Part shown: positions 27,845 through 38,790 of the stretch, one piece after another
Numbering within the stretch: the first letter of the stretch is position 1
Layout of the letters: every line of letters starts with the position of its first letter
Source of the DNA: DATATV01 sp035551355
Lineage (GTDB): Bacteria; Actinomycetota; Actinomycetes; Mycobacteriales; Pseudonocardiaceae
DNA: 64,000 nt
Assembly: GCA_035551355.1 (NCBI GenBank)
Contig: DASZNF010000140.1
Span: 1-64,000, forward strand
Direction of reading: 5' to 3'
Notes under the pieces: model-generated
What the model was told of the DNA's origin: nothing
Databases searched by the model: none
What the model saw: the letters and a program-made list of their open reading frames with translations, nothing else
Translations under genes and position numbers: made by a program

Positions 27845-29959
27845 TCAGCGCGGGGCGCGCAACAACAACAGCGAGCGGGAGGGCAGCGCGATCCGGCTGC
27901 CCGCGCGCAGCACGCCCGGCGTGGCCGGGCTGCCGTCGGCGGTGCTGGTGTCCACTGTGGGCTCGAAGGTGGCCCCGAACTCCGCGCCGGGCAACACGAT
28001 CTCGGTCGGCGCGTCCCCCGCGTGCAGCAACAGCAGCCACGAATGGTCGCCCACCAGCTCACCCTCGCGGGTGCGGGACTGGCTGTTCGAGCCGTCGATC
28101 CACATGCCCAGGGTGTGCTGGGCGTCGTCGAACCAGTCGGTCGGGGACATTTCCACCCCGTCCGGGCGGATCCAGATCAGGTCCGGGCGGCCGGAGGGAG
28201 TTCGCCTGCCCTCGAAGAAGAGTGGCTGGCGCAGTGCCGGGCTGGATACGCGCAGCCGGACCAGGCGACGGGCGAAGGCCAGCATGGCGTCCGCCTCGTC
28301 GCTGGGTTTCCAGTCCAGCCACGAGGTTTCGTCGTCCAGGCAGTAGGCGTTGTTGTTGCCTTGCTGGGTGCGCCACATCTCGTCACCGGCGGTGAGCATC
28401 GGCGTGCCGGTGGACAGCAGCAGGGTGGCCAGCAGGTTGCGGGCCTGCCGGGAGCGCAGGGTCAGCACGTCCGGATCGTCGGTCGGGCCCTCCGCGCCGT
28501 GGTTCCAGGACCGGTTGTCGTCCGTGCCGTCCCGGTTGCCCTCGCCGTTGGCCTCATTGTGCTTGTTGTTGTAGGACACCAGATCCCGCAGCGTGAACCC
28601 GTCGTGCGCGGTGACGAAGTTGATCGACTGCCAGGGTCGCCGCTGCCCGAGGGCGAACAGGTCCGAGGAGCCGGCCAGCCGGTAGGCCAGGTCGCGCACG
28701 CCGGTGGCGCCGCGCCAGAAATCCCGCACGGTGTCCCGGTAGCGGCCGTTCCACTCCGCCCACTGCACGGAGAAATCGCCGACCCGGTAGCCCTCGCCGG
28801 TGGCGTCCCACGGCTCGGCGATCAGCTTGCACCGGGACAGCCCCGGGTCGGTGGTGATCGCGATCATCATGGCCGAGTCCCGGTCGAACGCGCCGCCGCG
28901 CGGGCGGCCCAGGGTGCTGGCCAGGTCGAACCGGAACCCGTCCACGCCCAGTTCGGTGCTCCAGTACCGCAGCGAATCGGTGACCAGCCGGATGACCGTG
29001 GGGGAGCCGGCGTCCAGCGTGTTGCCGCAGCCGGTCAGGTCCAGCTGGTCGCCCGCGCGGTGCAGGTAGTAGGCCGGTGCGTCCAGCCCGCGGAGGCTCA
29101 GCGTGGGGCCGCCCGGCCCGCCCTCACAGGTGTGGTTGAACACCACGTCCATGATCACTTCGATGTTCGCCGAATGCAGCGCGGCGACCATGGTGCGGAA
29201 TTCCTCGATCTCCCGGCCCGGCTCGGAGGCGTACCCGGCGTGCGGGGCGAAGTAGTCCAGCGGCGAGTAGCCCCAGTAGTTGTGCCGCCCGGCGCTGGCC
29301 AGCACCGGCTCGTCGACGAACGAGTGCACCGGCAGCAGTTCCACGCTGGTCACGCCCAACCGCAGCAGGTGCTCGATGGCCGCCGGGTGGGTCAGGCCAA
29401 GGTAGGTGCCGCGCAGGTGCGGCGGGATGTCCGGGTGCTGCTGGGTGAAGCCCTTGACGTGCAGTTCGTAGAGCACCGTCTCCTCGAACGGCACCTCCGG
29501 CTTGACCCCGGTGTCCGGCCCGCCGGGCGAGCTGACCACGGACAGCGGCACGCTACCCAGCGAGTCCACTGTGGACATTTTGCCGCGCATCGGGTCGCCT
29601 GAGTAGCCCAACGCGGCGTCCAGGTCGGTCAGCTGCCCGCTGATCCGGGTGGCGTACGGGTCGACCAGCAGCTTGTGCGGGTTGGTGCGCAGGCCCCGGG
29701 CCGGGTCGTAGGGGCCGTGCACCCGGTAGCCGTAGTGCTGGCCGGGCACCACCCCGGGCACCACGCCGTGCCACACGCCGAAGGTGCGCTCGGTCAGCTC
29801 GATGCGCCGTTCCTCGCCCTCGTCGATCAGGCACACCTCGACGGCCTCGGCCACCGACGAGGTCACCGCGAACCGCACGCCACCCGCCTCGGAGTGCGCG
29901 CCCAGCGGATACGGGCGCCCGGCGAGGACGAGCCCGTCGGCGGCGGGTCGGATAACCAT
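27845..29959 (-). CDS. glgX: Glycogen debranching enzyme GlgX (first paralogue)
   Basis: This 704-residue GH13 debranching enzyme of the isoamylase/GlgX group should hydrolyse alpha-1,6 branches. It has a CBM48 domain, then MDVVFNHT, GFRFDLASTLG (nucleophile Asp), IAEPWDATG (Glu) and FVTAHDGFTLRDL, with the GlgX stretch DGTDDNRSWNHG. It shares the whole plan with the treX copy at 34035, but its N-terminus differs (VLAGRPYPLGAHSEAGG). ATG 29959 is preferred because it begins just before the conserved domain. An in-frame GTG at 30001 would touch the treZ stop directly. Both readings keep it in the tre operon. Confidence 0.93.
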   Translation of the reverse strand: MVIRPAADGLVLAGRPYPLGAHSEAGGVRFAVTSSVAEAVEVCLIDEGEERRIELTERTFGVWHGVVPGVVPGQHYGYRVHGPYDPARGLRTNPHKLLVDPYATRISGQLTDLDAALGYSGDPMRGKMSTVDSLGSVPLSVVSSPGGPDTGVKPEVPFEETVLYELHVKGFTQQHPDIPPHLRGTYLGLTHPAAIEHLLRLGVTSVELLPVHSFVDEPVLASAGRHNYWGYSPLDYFAPHAGYASEPGREIEEFRTMVAALHSANIEVIMDVVFNHTCEGGPGGPTLSLRGLDAPAYYLHRAGDQLDLTGCGNTLDAGSPTVIRLVTDSLRYWSTELGVDGFRFDLASTLGRPRGGAFDRDSAMMIAITTDPGLSRCKLIAEPWDATGEGYRVGDFSVQWAEWNGRYRDTVRDFWRGATGVRDLAYRLAGSSDLFALGQRRPWQSINFVTAHDGFTLRDLVSYNNKHNEANGEGNRDGTDDNRSWNHGAEGPTDDPDVLTLRSRQARNLLATLLLSTGTPMLTAGDEMWRTQQGNNNAYCLDDETSWLDWKPSDEADAMLAFARRLVRLRVSSPALRQPLFFEGRRTPSGRPDLIWIRPDGVEMSPTDWFDDAQHTLGMWIDGSNSQSRTREGELVGDHSWLLLLHAGDAPTEIVLPGAEFGATFEPTVDTSTADGSPATPGVLRAGSRIALPSRSLLLLRAPR

Positions 29960-30001
29960 CCCTGAATTCTCGCAAAGACCCCCGACCGGGTTCACCGCCA
30001 C

Positions 30002-31726
30002 TCAGGTGCGAATGATCTCCAACAGCGCGAACGACGCCCCGGCCAGGCCGATCGCCTGCCCGGCGGCCTGCGCGCCGCCCCGCTGGCACAGCACCGTACC
30101 GACCTGGCCGTCCAGTTCCACGGTGACCGGCGTCTCGCCCAGGTTGACCGCCAGCCGCAGGTCGCCCCGGTGCAGCACCAGCCACGGCCGTCCCGGTTCG
30201 GCCTGCACGGTGAACCGGTCCAACCGGGGGTCGGCCAGCTCCGGGCGGGTCCGGCGCAGCGCGATCAGCTCCCGGTACAGCGCCAGCATGTCCCGGTGCC
30301 CGTCCCGGTCCGGCTCGGCCCAGTCGAGCTTGGAACGCTGGAAGGTGGCCGGGTCCATCGGATCGGGCACCGCGTTCTCGTCCCAGCCGTGCCGGCCGAA
30401 CTCCCGCCGCCGGCCCGTCCGGACCGCCTCGGCCAGTTCCGGATCGGGGAAGGAGGCGAAGAACTGCCACGGCGTGCTGGCCGCCCACTCCTCGCCCATG
30501 AACACCATCGGGGTGTAGGGCGAGCAGAACACGATGGCCGCGGCGCAGGCCAGCTTGCCGGCCGACACGGTGGCCGAGAGCCGGTCACCCGCGGCCCGGT
30601 TGCCGATCTGGTCGTGGTTCTGCAGATAGGCCAGGAACCGGTGGCCGGGCAGCCGGTGGGTGTCCACCGGCCGGCCATGGGTGCGACCGCGGAACGAGGA
30701 GTAGTCGCCGGCGTGGAAGAACACCTCGCGCAGCGTCTTCGCCAGCGCGCCGGGGGCGGCGAAATCGGTGTAGTAGCCGGTGGTTTCGCCGGTCAGCGCC
30801 ACGTGCAGGCAGTGGTGCAGATCGTCCGACCACTGCGCGTGCAAGCCCTGACCGCCGGCCTCCCGGGCGGTGACCGTGGCCGGGTCGTTGCGGTCGGACT
30901 CGGCGATCAGGGTCAGCGGCCGGCCGAGCGTGGCCGACAGCTCGTCCACCCGCACGGCCAGCTCCTCCAGCAGGTGGATGGCCCGGCGGTCGGTCAGCGC
31001 GTGCACCGCGTCCAGCCGCAGCGCGTCCACGTGGAAGTCGCGCAGCCAGCCCAGCGCGCTGTCGATGACGTAGGCCCGCACCTCGTCCGAACCGGGATTG
31101 TCCAGGTTCAGCGCCGGGCCCCAGTCGCTCTGCCCGGCGAAGTAGGGGCCGAACCGGTCCAGGTAGGCACCGGACGGGCCGAGGTGGTTGTAGACCACGT
31201 CCAGCACCACGGCCAGGCCGCGGGCGTGGCAGGCGGCCACGAACCGCTTGAATCCGTCCGGGCCGCCGTAGGGCTGGTGCGCGGCGTCCCACAGCACCCC
31301 GTCGTAACCCCAGCCGTGGGTGCCGTCGAAGGCGTTGACCGGCAGCACCTCGACGTGCGTGATGCCCAGCGCCACCAGGTGATCCAGCCGCTCGACGGCC
31401 GAGTCGAAGGTGCCCTCGGCCGTGAAGGTGCCGATGTGCAGCTCGTAGAGCACCGCGCCGGGCAGCGCCCGCCCGGTCCAGCCGGCGTCGGTCCAGTCGA
31501 ACGCGTCGTGGTCGTAGACCCGGGACGGCGCGTGCACGCCCCCGGGCTGCCAGCGCGAGCGCGGATCGGGCAGCGGGGTGTCGTCGTCATCCAGCAGGAA
31601 GGCGTAGTCAGTGCCGGTGACCTCGGCGTGCCACCAGTCGTGCGCGTCCTTGGTCATCTCGTGGTCGACGCCGTCGACCCGCACCCGGACCCGGCCGGGC
31701 ACCGGGGCCCACAAGTGGAAGCTCAC
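30002..31726 (-). CDS. treZ: Malto-oligosyltrehalose trehalohydrolase TreZ
   Basis: This 574-residue GH13 enzyme releases trehalose from maltooligosyl-trehalose. It has the N-terminal beta domain (FHLWAPVPGRVRVRVDG), then LDVVYNHLGPSG, ALRLDAVHAL (nucleophile Asp), LIAESDRND (Glu) and YLQNHDQIGNRA. GTG 31726 has GAGGAGA five bases upstream and overlaps the treY stop by 4 bases. TreY and TreZ act one after the other on linear chains set free by TreX. Confidence 0.96.
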   Translation of the reverse strand: MSFHLWAPVPGRVRVRVDGVDHEMTKDAHDWWHAEVTGTDYAFLLDDDDTPLPDPRSRWQPGGVHAPSRVYDHDAFDWTDAGWTGRALPGAVLYELHIGTFTAEGTFDSAVERLDHLVALGITHVEVLPVNAFDGTHGWGYDGVLWDAAHQPYGGPDGFKRFVAACHARGLAVVLDVVYNHLGPSGAYLDRFGPYFAGQSDWGPALNLDNPGSDEVRAYVIDSALGWLRDFHVDALRLDAVHALTDRRAIHLLEELAVRVDELSATLGRPLTLIAESDRNDPATVTAREAGGQGLHAQWSDDLHHCLHVALTGETTGYYTDFAAPGALAKTLREVFFHAGDYSSFRGRTHGRPVDTHRLPGHRFLAYLQNHDQIGNRAAGDRLSATVSAGKLACAAAIVFCSPYTPMVFMGEEWAASTPWQFFASFPDPELAEAVRTGRRREFGRHGWDENAVPDPMDPATFQRSKLDWAEPDRDGHRDMLALYRELIALRRTRPELADPRLDRFTVQAEPGRPWLVLHRGDLRLAVNLGETPVTVELDGQVGTVLCQRGGAQAAGQAIGLAGASFALLEIIRT

Positions 31727-34032
31727 GACTCTCCTCGCACCAGCAATGCGACCGGGTAGCGGAACAGCAGCTGGGCCAGCAGCGGGAAACCGTCCGGCAC
31801 CGGGCGGCCGGTCAGCGTGTCGGTCCACCGGCCCTCGGGCAGCGGCAGCACGGTGTCCTGCCAGCCGCCGGCGTCGGCCAGTCCGACCGGCAACCGGGTG
31901 GCCACCACGACCAGATCGGCCGACCGGGCGAAGGCCAGCGCGTGCGCGGCCGCCGGGCCCTGGGCGTGAATCGGGCGGTAGCCGGTGAACAGGTCCGGCC
32001 GCTCCCGGCGCAGGGTCAGCGCCCGGTGGGTGACCAGCAGCTTGGCCGCGCCGCTGTCGTCCACCTCGGGCCGCCAGCCGTCCTCGATCCGGTCCAGCAG
32101 GTCGCGGCGCAGCGCGAAGTCCACCGGCCGCCGGTTGTCCGGATCGACCAGCGACAGGTCCCACAGCTCGCTGCCCTGGTACACGTCCGGCACCCCGGGC
32201 GCGGTGAGCTGCACCAGCTTCTGGCCCAGCGCGTTGGCCCAGCCGGCCGGGATGATCCGGTCGGCGAACTCGGCCACCGAGCCGGCCACCTCGGGATCGT
32301 CCAGCACCTCGTCCGGCCAGGCCGCCACCGCCTGTTCGAACGCCTCGTCGTGGTCGGTCCAGGTGGTGCGCAGCTTGCTTTCCCTGGCCGCCTTCTCCAG
32401 GTAGTCGCGCAGCCGGTCGGGGCCGATCGGCCAGGCGCCGACCAGGGTCTGCCAGGCCAGCAGGTTCAGTGCGGGCTCGTCGATGCCGCGTCGCCGGGTC
32501 CAGTCCCGCACCAGCGCGGCGAACTCGCCGGGCAGCTCGGCCAGTACGGCCAGCCGGGCCCGCACATCCTCCGAGCGCTTGGTGTCGTGCGTGGACAGCG
32601 TGGTCATGCTGGCCGGCCGACCGGCCGCCCGCGCGGCGGCCAGCGCGTGGAACTCCGCCACCGGCAGGCCGAACTCGTCCGGCGAGCCGCCGACCTCGTT
32701 GAGCGCGGCGAACCGGCTGTACCGGTAGAACGCGGTGTCCTCGGTGCCCTTGGCCACCACCATCCCGGAGGTCTGCTGGATGCGGGTGGCCAGCTCGCCG
32801 TCGGGGGAGTTGCGCACCTGCTCGTCCAGCGCGTCCAGCGCCCCGCCCAGCTCCGGGCGCACCCGGCGGGCCTGGGTGATCGCCGCGGTCCACCGGTCCA
32901 CACCCTCGGGCAAGTAGGAGCGGTACACGCCGAACGCGATCATGGTCTCGGCCACCGCGCCGCGGGCGGTTTCGGAGTCGACCCCGGCCAGCTGCGCGGC
33001 GATCCGGCGCATCTCGGCCACCAGCACGGTGTCGGTGATCAGCCGCCGCGATTCCTCTTGCACCGCAACGAAATCGACCGGCAGCCCGAATTCTTCGGCC
33101 AGCGCGGTGAAGCCGGCCTCGCCCGCCGGATCGACGAACACCCCGCAGATCTCACGCAGCGCGTCGTAGCCGGTGGTGCCGTCCACCGGCCAGCTGACCG
33201 GCAACTCCTCGCCCGGGTGCAGGATCTTCTCCGCCACCAGCCAGGCGTGCGGCGCGGCCGCGCGCAGCCGCCGGAAGTATCCGCCCGGATCGGCCAGCCC
33301 GTCGGGGTGGTCCACCCGCAGCCCGGTCACCTCGCCCGCGGCCACCCAGCGCAGCACCTCGCCGTGCGTGTCGGCGAACACCTCCGGGTCCTCCACCCGG
33401 GCCGCGGCCAGCGTGGTGATGTCGAAGAACCGGCGGTAGTTCAGCTCGGCGTTGCCCCGCCGCCAGTTCACCAGCTCGTAGTGCTGCCGGTCGTGCACCT
33501 GGTGCGGGGTGCCGTCGCCGGTGTCCGGGGCGATGGGGAAGCGGTGCTCGTAATAGACCAGCTCGTCACCCTCGACCGCGAGCGCGTCGGTCGAGTCGTC
33601 GCCCAGGATCGGCAGCAGCAGCCGCCCGCGCGACCAGTCGATGTCGAAATGCCGGGCGTAGCGGGAATTCTCGCCGTGCCGCAGCACATCCCACCACCAC
33701 GGGTTGGCCTTCGGCTGCGCCACCGCGAGATGGTTGGGCACGATGTCGACCACGAACCCGAGCCCGGCCGTGGCCAGCCGCGTGGCCAGTTCGTGGCGCG
33801 CGGACTCGCCGCCCAGTTCGGGCCGGGCCCTGGTCGGGTCGGCCACGTCGTAGCCGTGCGTGGAGCCGGGCGTGGCGTCCAGCACCGGGGAGGCGTAGAG
33901 CGCGCCGACGCCCAGCCGGTGCAGATAGTCGACCAGCTCGGTGGCGTCGTCGAAGGTGAACTCCGGGCGCAGCTGGACCCGGTAGGTGGAACTGGGCGCG
34001 GGATGCCCGCGGTGGTGGGAATTGTCCGGCAC
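31723..34032 (-). CDS. treY: Malto-oligosyltrehalose synthase TreY
   Basis: The 769-residue GH13 isomerase turns the reducing-end alpha-1,4 bond of a maltodextrin into the alpha,alpha-1,1 bond of trehalose. The diagnostic start STYRVQLRPEFTFDDA is followed by DIVPNHLAV, GLRVDHPDGL (nucleophile Asp), WLVAEKIL (Glu) and TLSTHDTKRSEDVRARL. GTG 34032 is favoured because GGAG lies five bases ahead; another in-frame GTG at 34038 overlaps the treX stop. Either way it is coupled to treX. The order treX-treY-treZ is the same as in mycobacteria. Confidence 0.96.
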   Translation of the reverse strand: MPDNSHHRGHPAPSSTYRVQLRPEFTFDDATELVDYLHRLGVGALYASPVLDATPGSTHGYDVADPTRARPELGGESARHELATRLATAGLGFVVDIVPNHLAVAQPKANPWWWDVLRHGENSRYARHFDIDWSRGRLLLPILGDDSTDALAVEGDELVYYEHRFPIAPDTGDGTPHQVHDRQHYELVNWRRGNAELNYRRFFDITTLAAARVEDPEVFADTHGEVLRWVAAGEVTGLRVDHPDGLADPGGYFRRLRAAAPHAWLVAEKILHPGEELPVSWPVDGTTGYDALREICGVFVDPAGEAGFTALAEEFGLPVDFVAVQEESRRLITDTVLVAEMRRIAAQLAGVDSETARGAVAETMIAFGVYRSYLPEGVDRWTAAITQARRVRPELGGALDALDEQVRNSPDGELATRIQQTSGMVVAKGTEDTAFYRYSRFAALNEVGGSPDEFGLPVAEFHALAAARAAGRPASMTTLSTHDTKRSEDVRARLAVLAELPGEFAALVRDWTRRRGIDEPALNLLAWQTLVGAWPIGPDRLRDYLEKAARESKLRTTWTDHDEAFEQAVAAWPDEVLDDPEVAGSVAEFADRIIPAGWANALGQKLVQLTAPGVPDVYQGSELWDLSLVDPDNRRPVDFALRRDLLDRIEDGWRPEVDDSGAAKLLVTHRALTLRRERPDLFTGYRPIHAQGPAAAHALAFARSADLVVVATRLPVGLADAGGWQDTVLPLPEGRWTDTLTGRPVPDGFPLLAQLLFRYPVALLVRGES

Positions 34033-34034
34033 CG

Positions 34035-36173
<2,139 letters not shown>

Positions 36174-36206
36174 GTTCGTGTTCTCCTCGGGCGTCAGTGC
36201 TTGGCG

Positions 36207-36224
36207 TGAGTGTGTCAACACTCA
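36207..36224. promoter_or_regulatory. Palindrome upstream of treX
   Basis: TGAGTGT-GTCA-ACACTCA has perfect 7-bp arms around a 4-base centre. It overlaps the malQ stop codon and lies about 35 bp before the treX start. It could be an operator for the treXYZ group or a small terminator for malQ. Its minus strand contains TGAGTGTT, which recurs upstream of malQ (38273-38280). Confidence 0.45.
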
Positions 36225-38198
36225 GTCGTGAGTGGCGGGGCGGGGGAGCGGGCGAGCGGCGCGCAGCGGGGCCACCACGGCGCGCATCCGGTCGTCGGCG
36301 AAGAACTCCTCGATGGTCACCGGCAACGGGATGCGCCAGTTCGGGTATTCGTCGACGGTACCCGGCAGATTGGGCTGGCGGGTCTCGCCGACCACGTCGG
36401 CCGGCGCGGTGAGCACCAGCCGGCAGGCCGCGGTGGCCAGCAGCGCGTGCAGTCCGACCGCCGGGTCCGCCACGTCGAAACCCTTGTCCCGCACCAGTTC
36501 CAGCAGCGCCGCCCGCTCGGCGGCGGCCGCCGCGTACTCCGGTTCGGCCGGGCCGGTGAGCAGGCCGAGCTCGGCCCGCACCCGCACGTGCTCGGCGGTC
36601 AGCCAGCCGGCCACGGTGGGCAGGTCGTGGGTGGACACGCTGGCCATGGCGTCCGGGTCCCAGCGCTCCGGCGGCACGAACGGCTGGTCGGGCTGGTCGT
36701 CCCAGTCGCGCTGAAACCACAGCACGGCCGAGGAGAGCACCCCGCGCTCGTGCATGGTCTCGGTGACGACCGGTTCCACCGTGCCCAGGTCCTCGCCGAC
36801 CACCACGGCCCCGGCCCGGTGCGCCTCCAGCGCCAGCACGCCCAGCATGGCCTCGGCGTCGTAGTGCACGTAGGTGCCCCGCGAGGGCGGCTCGCCCGGC
36901 GGGATCCACCACAGCCGCCACAGTCCGGCGATGTGGTCGACCCGGATGCCGTCGGCGTGGGCCAGTACCCCGCGCAACACGTCCCGGAACGGCGCGTAGC
37001 CGAGTTCGGCCAGCCGGTCGGGGCGGAACGGCGGCAGGTTCCAGTCCTGGCCCTGCATGGAGAACGCGTCCGGCGGCGCGCCCACGGTGACCTTGGCGGC
37101 GAACGCGTCGCCCAGCGCCCAGGTGTCCGCGCCGCCCGGGTGCACGCCCACCGGCAGGTCGTGCACCACGCCGACCGGCATACCGGCCTGGCGCGCGGCT
37201 TCCCGAACCCGGTCGAGCTGGTCGCGGCAGCACAGTTGCAGCCAGGCGTGGAAACCGATCCGGCCGGCCAGTTCGGCCCGTGCGGCCACCACCCCGGCCC
37301 CGGCCGGATCGCGCACCGGCTCGGGCCAGCCGCGCCAGTCCGCGCCGTAGCGCTCGGCCAGCGCGCAGAAGGTGGCGAAATTCAGCAGCGCGGGCTCATC
37401 GACCAGGTCCGGCTGCTCGGTCTTGTTCTGCCACAACAGATCCAGCGCGGCCCGCTTGGCGCCCCACACCGCGTCGTAGTCGATCAGCGCGGCGCCCTCG
37501 GCCGGGCGCAGCGCATCCACCCGGTTCCGGATGGCCGTCCCGGCTTCGCGGTATTCGGGCAGGTCGGTGACCCGCAGGTAGATCGGGTTGAGGAAACGGC
37601 GGCTGGCCGGGGAGTAGGGCGAGCGCTCCACCGGATGGGTCGGGCTGATCGCCTGCACCGGATTGAGCAGCAGCACCCCGGCATCCAGCTCCTCGGCCGA
37701 ACGGCGGGTCATGGTGGCCAGGTCGGCGAAGTCGCCGATACCCCAGGACCCGGCCGAGTGCAGCGCGTAGAGCTGCAGCATCCAGCCCCAGGCCGAAGGG
37801 GCGACCGGCAGCCGGTCCGGTGTCACCACCAGGGTGACGGTCTGCTGCGCGGTCTCCACCCGGTGCCAGCCCAGCGGCAGATCGGCCGGGATGCCGTCGT
37901 CTGCGGCCAGCGTGTCGCCGTCCTCCAGACGCACCTGGGCCGGGCCGTCCAGCGGCAGCCCGGTGCCCTGGCGCAGCACCAGGGTGGGCGGCAGCGCGGC
38001 GGCGTGCCGCTCACGCACCCGGTCCAGCTCCCGGCGCACCGCCTCGGGGCCGCTCGCGTCCACCCCGAACTGGGCCAGCACCGCGATCACCACGTCGTCC
38101 TCGACGACCACTTCGCGCTGGTCGGAGTTCTCGTAGCGGGTGGCCACGCCATAGGCGTCGGCGAGGGCGGCGAGGTCGGCATCCACGGGTAAAAGCAT
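36222..38198 (-). CDS. malQ: 4-alpha-glucanotransferase MalQ
   Basis: This 658-residue GH77 amylomaltase disproportionates maltodextrins, passing glucan chains between acceptors. The GH77 motifs are GIRVDHIAGLWRLWWIP (nucleophile Asp), VVGEDLGTVEP (Glu) and STHDLPTVAGW, and there is the usual actinobacterial N-terminal extension of about 150 residues. ATG 38198 (MLLPVDADL) starts the conserved part; there is no strong ribosome site. MalQ recycles the short chains left by TreX, and by TreY and TreZ. It heads the minus-strand glucan island. Confidence 0.94.
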   Translation of the reverse strand: MLLPVDADLAALADAYGVATRYENSDQREVVVEDDVVIAVLAQFGVDASGPEAVRRELDRVRERHAAALPPTLVLRQGTGLPLDGPAQVRLEDGDTLAADDGIPADLPLGWHRVETAQQTVTLVVTPDRLPVAPSAWGWMLQLYALHSAGSWGIGDFADLATMTRRSAEELDAGVLLLNPVQAISPTHPVERSPYSPASRRFLNPIYLRVTDLPEYREAGTAIRNRVDALRPAEGAALIDYDAVWGAKRAALDLLWQNKTEQPDLVDEPALLNFATFCALAERYGADWRGWPEPVRDPAGAGVVAARAELAGRIGFHAWLQLCCRDQLDRVREAARQAGMPVGVVHDLPVGVHPGGADTWALGDAFAAKVTVGAPPDAFSMQGQDWNLPPFRPDRLAELGYAPFRDVLRGVLAHADGIRVDHIAGLWRLWWIPPGEPPSRGTYVHYDAEAMLGVLALEAHRAGAVVVGEDLGTVEPVVTETMHERGVLSSAVLWFQRDWDDQPDQPFVPPERWDPDAMASVSTHDLPTVAGWLTAEHVRVRAELGLLTGPAEPEYAAAAAERAALLELVRDKGFDVADPAVGLHALLATAACRLVLTAPADVVGETRQPNLPGTVDEYPNWRIPLPVTIEEFFADDRMRAVVAPLRAARPLPRPATHD

Positions 38199-38271
38199 CG
38201 CGGTAGCCGGGCCGGGCCGCCACAACCACCGGGGCCGTGTCGCCCCCGATCACCCAGGACGCCAAACCCGG

Positions 38272-38285
38272 GTGAGTGTTCTCAC
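38272..38285. promoter_or_regulatory. Inverted repeat upstream of malQ
   Basis: GTGAG-TGTT-CTCAC, 74 bp upstream of the malQ start, contains the 8-mer TGAGTGTT that is also part of the palindrome before treX. It may be a second site of the same regulator. It could also be a small terminator for the thioesterase operon ending at 38290, although it reads only weakly as one. Confidence 0.3.
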
Positions 38286-38289
38286 AAGC

Positions 38290-38790
38290 TCAGGCGGTGT
38301 CGCCTCCGCCGCCGGTGTACCGGCCGGAGGGGCCGTCGGCCGGCAGCACCACCTGGGTGCACCGGCTGGCCGCCAGCAGCACCCCGGCGGCGTCGGTCAG
38401 CTCGGCCGAACAGAACACCACCCGCCGGCTGCGCCGGATCACCGTGCCGGCCGCGGTCAGCTCACCCGGCCGGGCCGAGCGCAGGAACTCCACCCGCAGA
38501 TCGGCGGTGAGGAAACTCTGGTCGCGGTCCAGCACGGTCCAGCAGGCCCCGCCCATGGCCGCGTCCAGCAGCGCGGTCACCATCCCGCCCTGCACCACCG
38601 GCCCGCTGGCGGTGGGAAAGCAGTAGTCCTCGGGCGCGTCCCAGGCCACCGACGAGCCGCCGGGCTCCCAGCCCACCCGCCGGTAGCCCAGCGTGCGCCA
38701 CAGATGCGGCCCCTCGCCCCGGCGCTGCTCCCAGCCTTCGATGTCGTCGAAGCGCTCGCCGGGGCTGATCGAGTATTCGGTGTCGGTCAC
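38290..38790 (-). CDS. Hotdog-fold (PaaI-type) acyl-CoA thioesterase
   Basis: The 166-residue protein has the hotdog core of PaaI/DUF4442-like thioesterases: GPVVQGGMVTALLDAAMGGACW, where the Gly-Gly and Asp segment lines the catalytic helix, then ADLRVEFLRSARPGELTAAG. Such enzymes hydrolyse acyl-CoA or aryl-CoA. The GTG start overlaps the stop of the acyl-CoA ligase by 4 bases, so both are co-expressed. It may clear off-path CoA esters produced by that ligase. Confidence 0.85.
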   Translation of the reverse strand: MTDTEYSISPGERFDDIEGWEQRRGEGPHLWRTLGYRRVGWEPGGSSVAWDAPEDYCFPTASGPVVQGGMVTALLDAAMGGACWTVLDRDQSFLTADLRVEFLRSARPGELTAAGTVIRRSRRVVFCSAELTDAAGVLLAASRCTQVVLPADGPSGRYTGGGGDTA

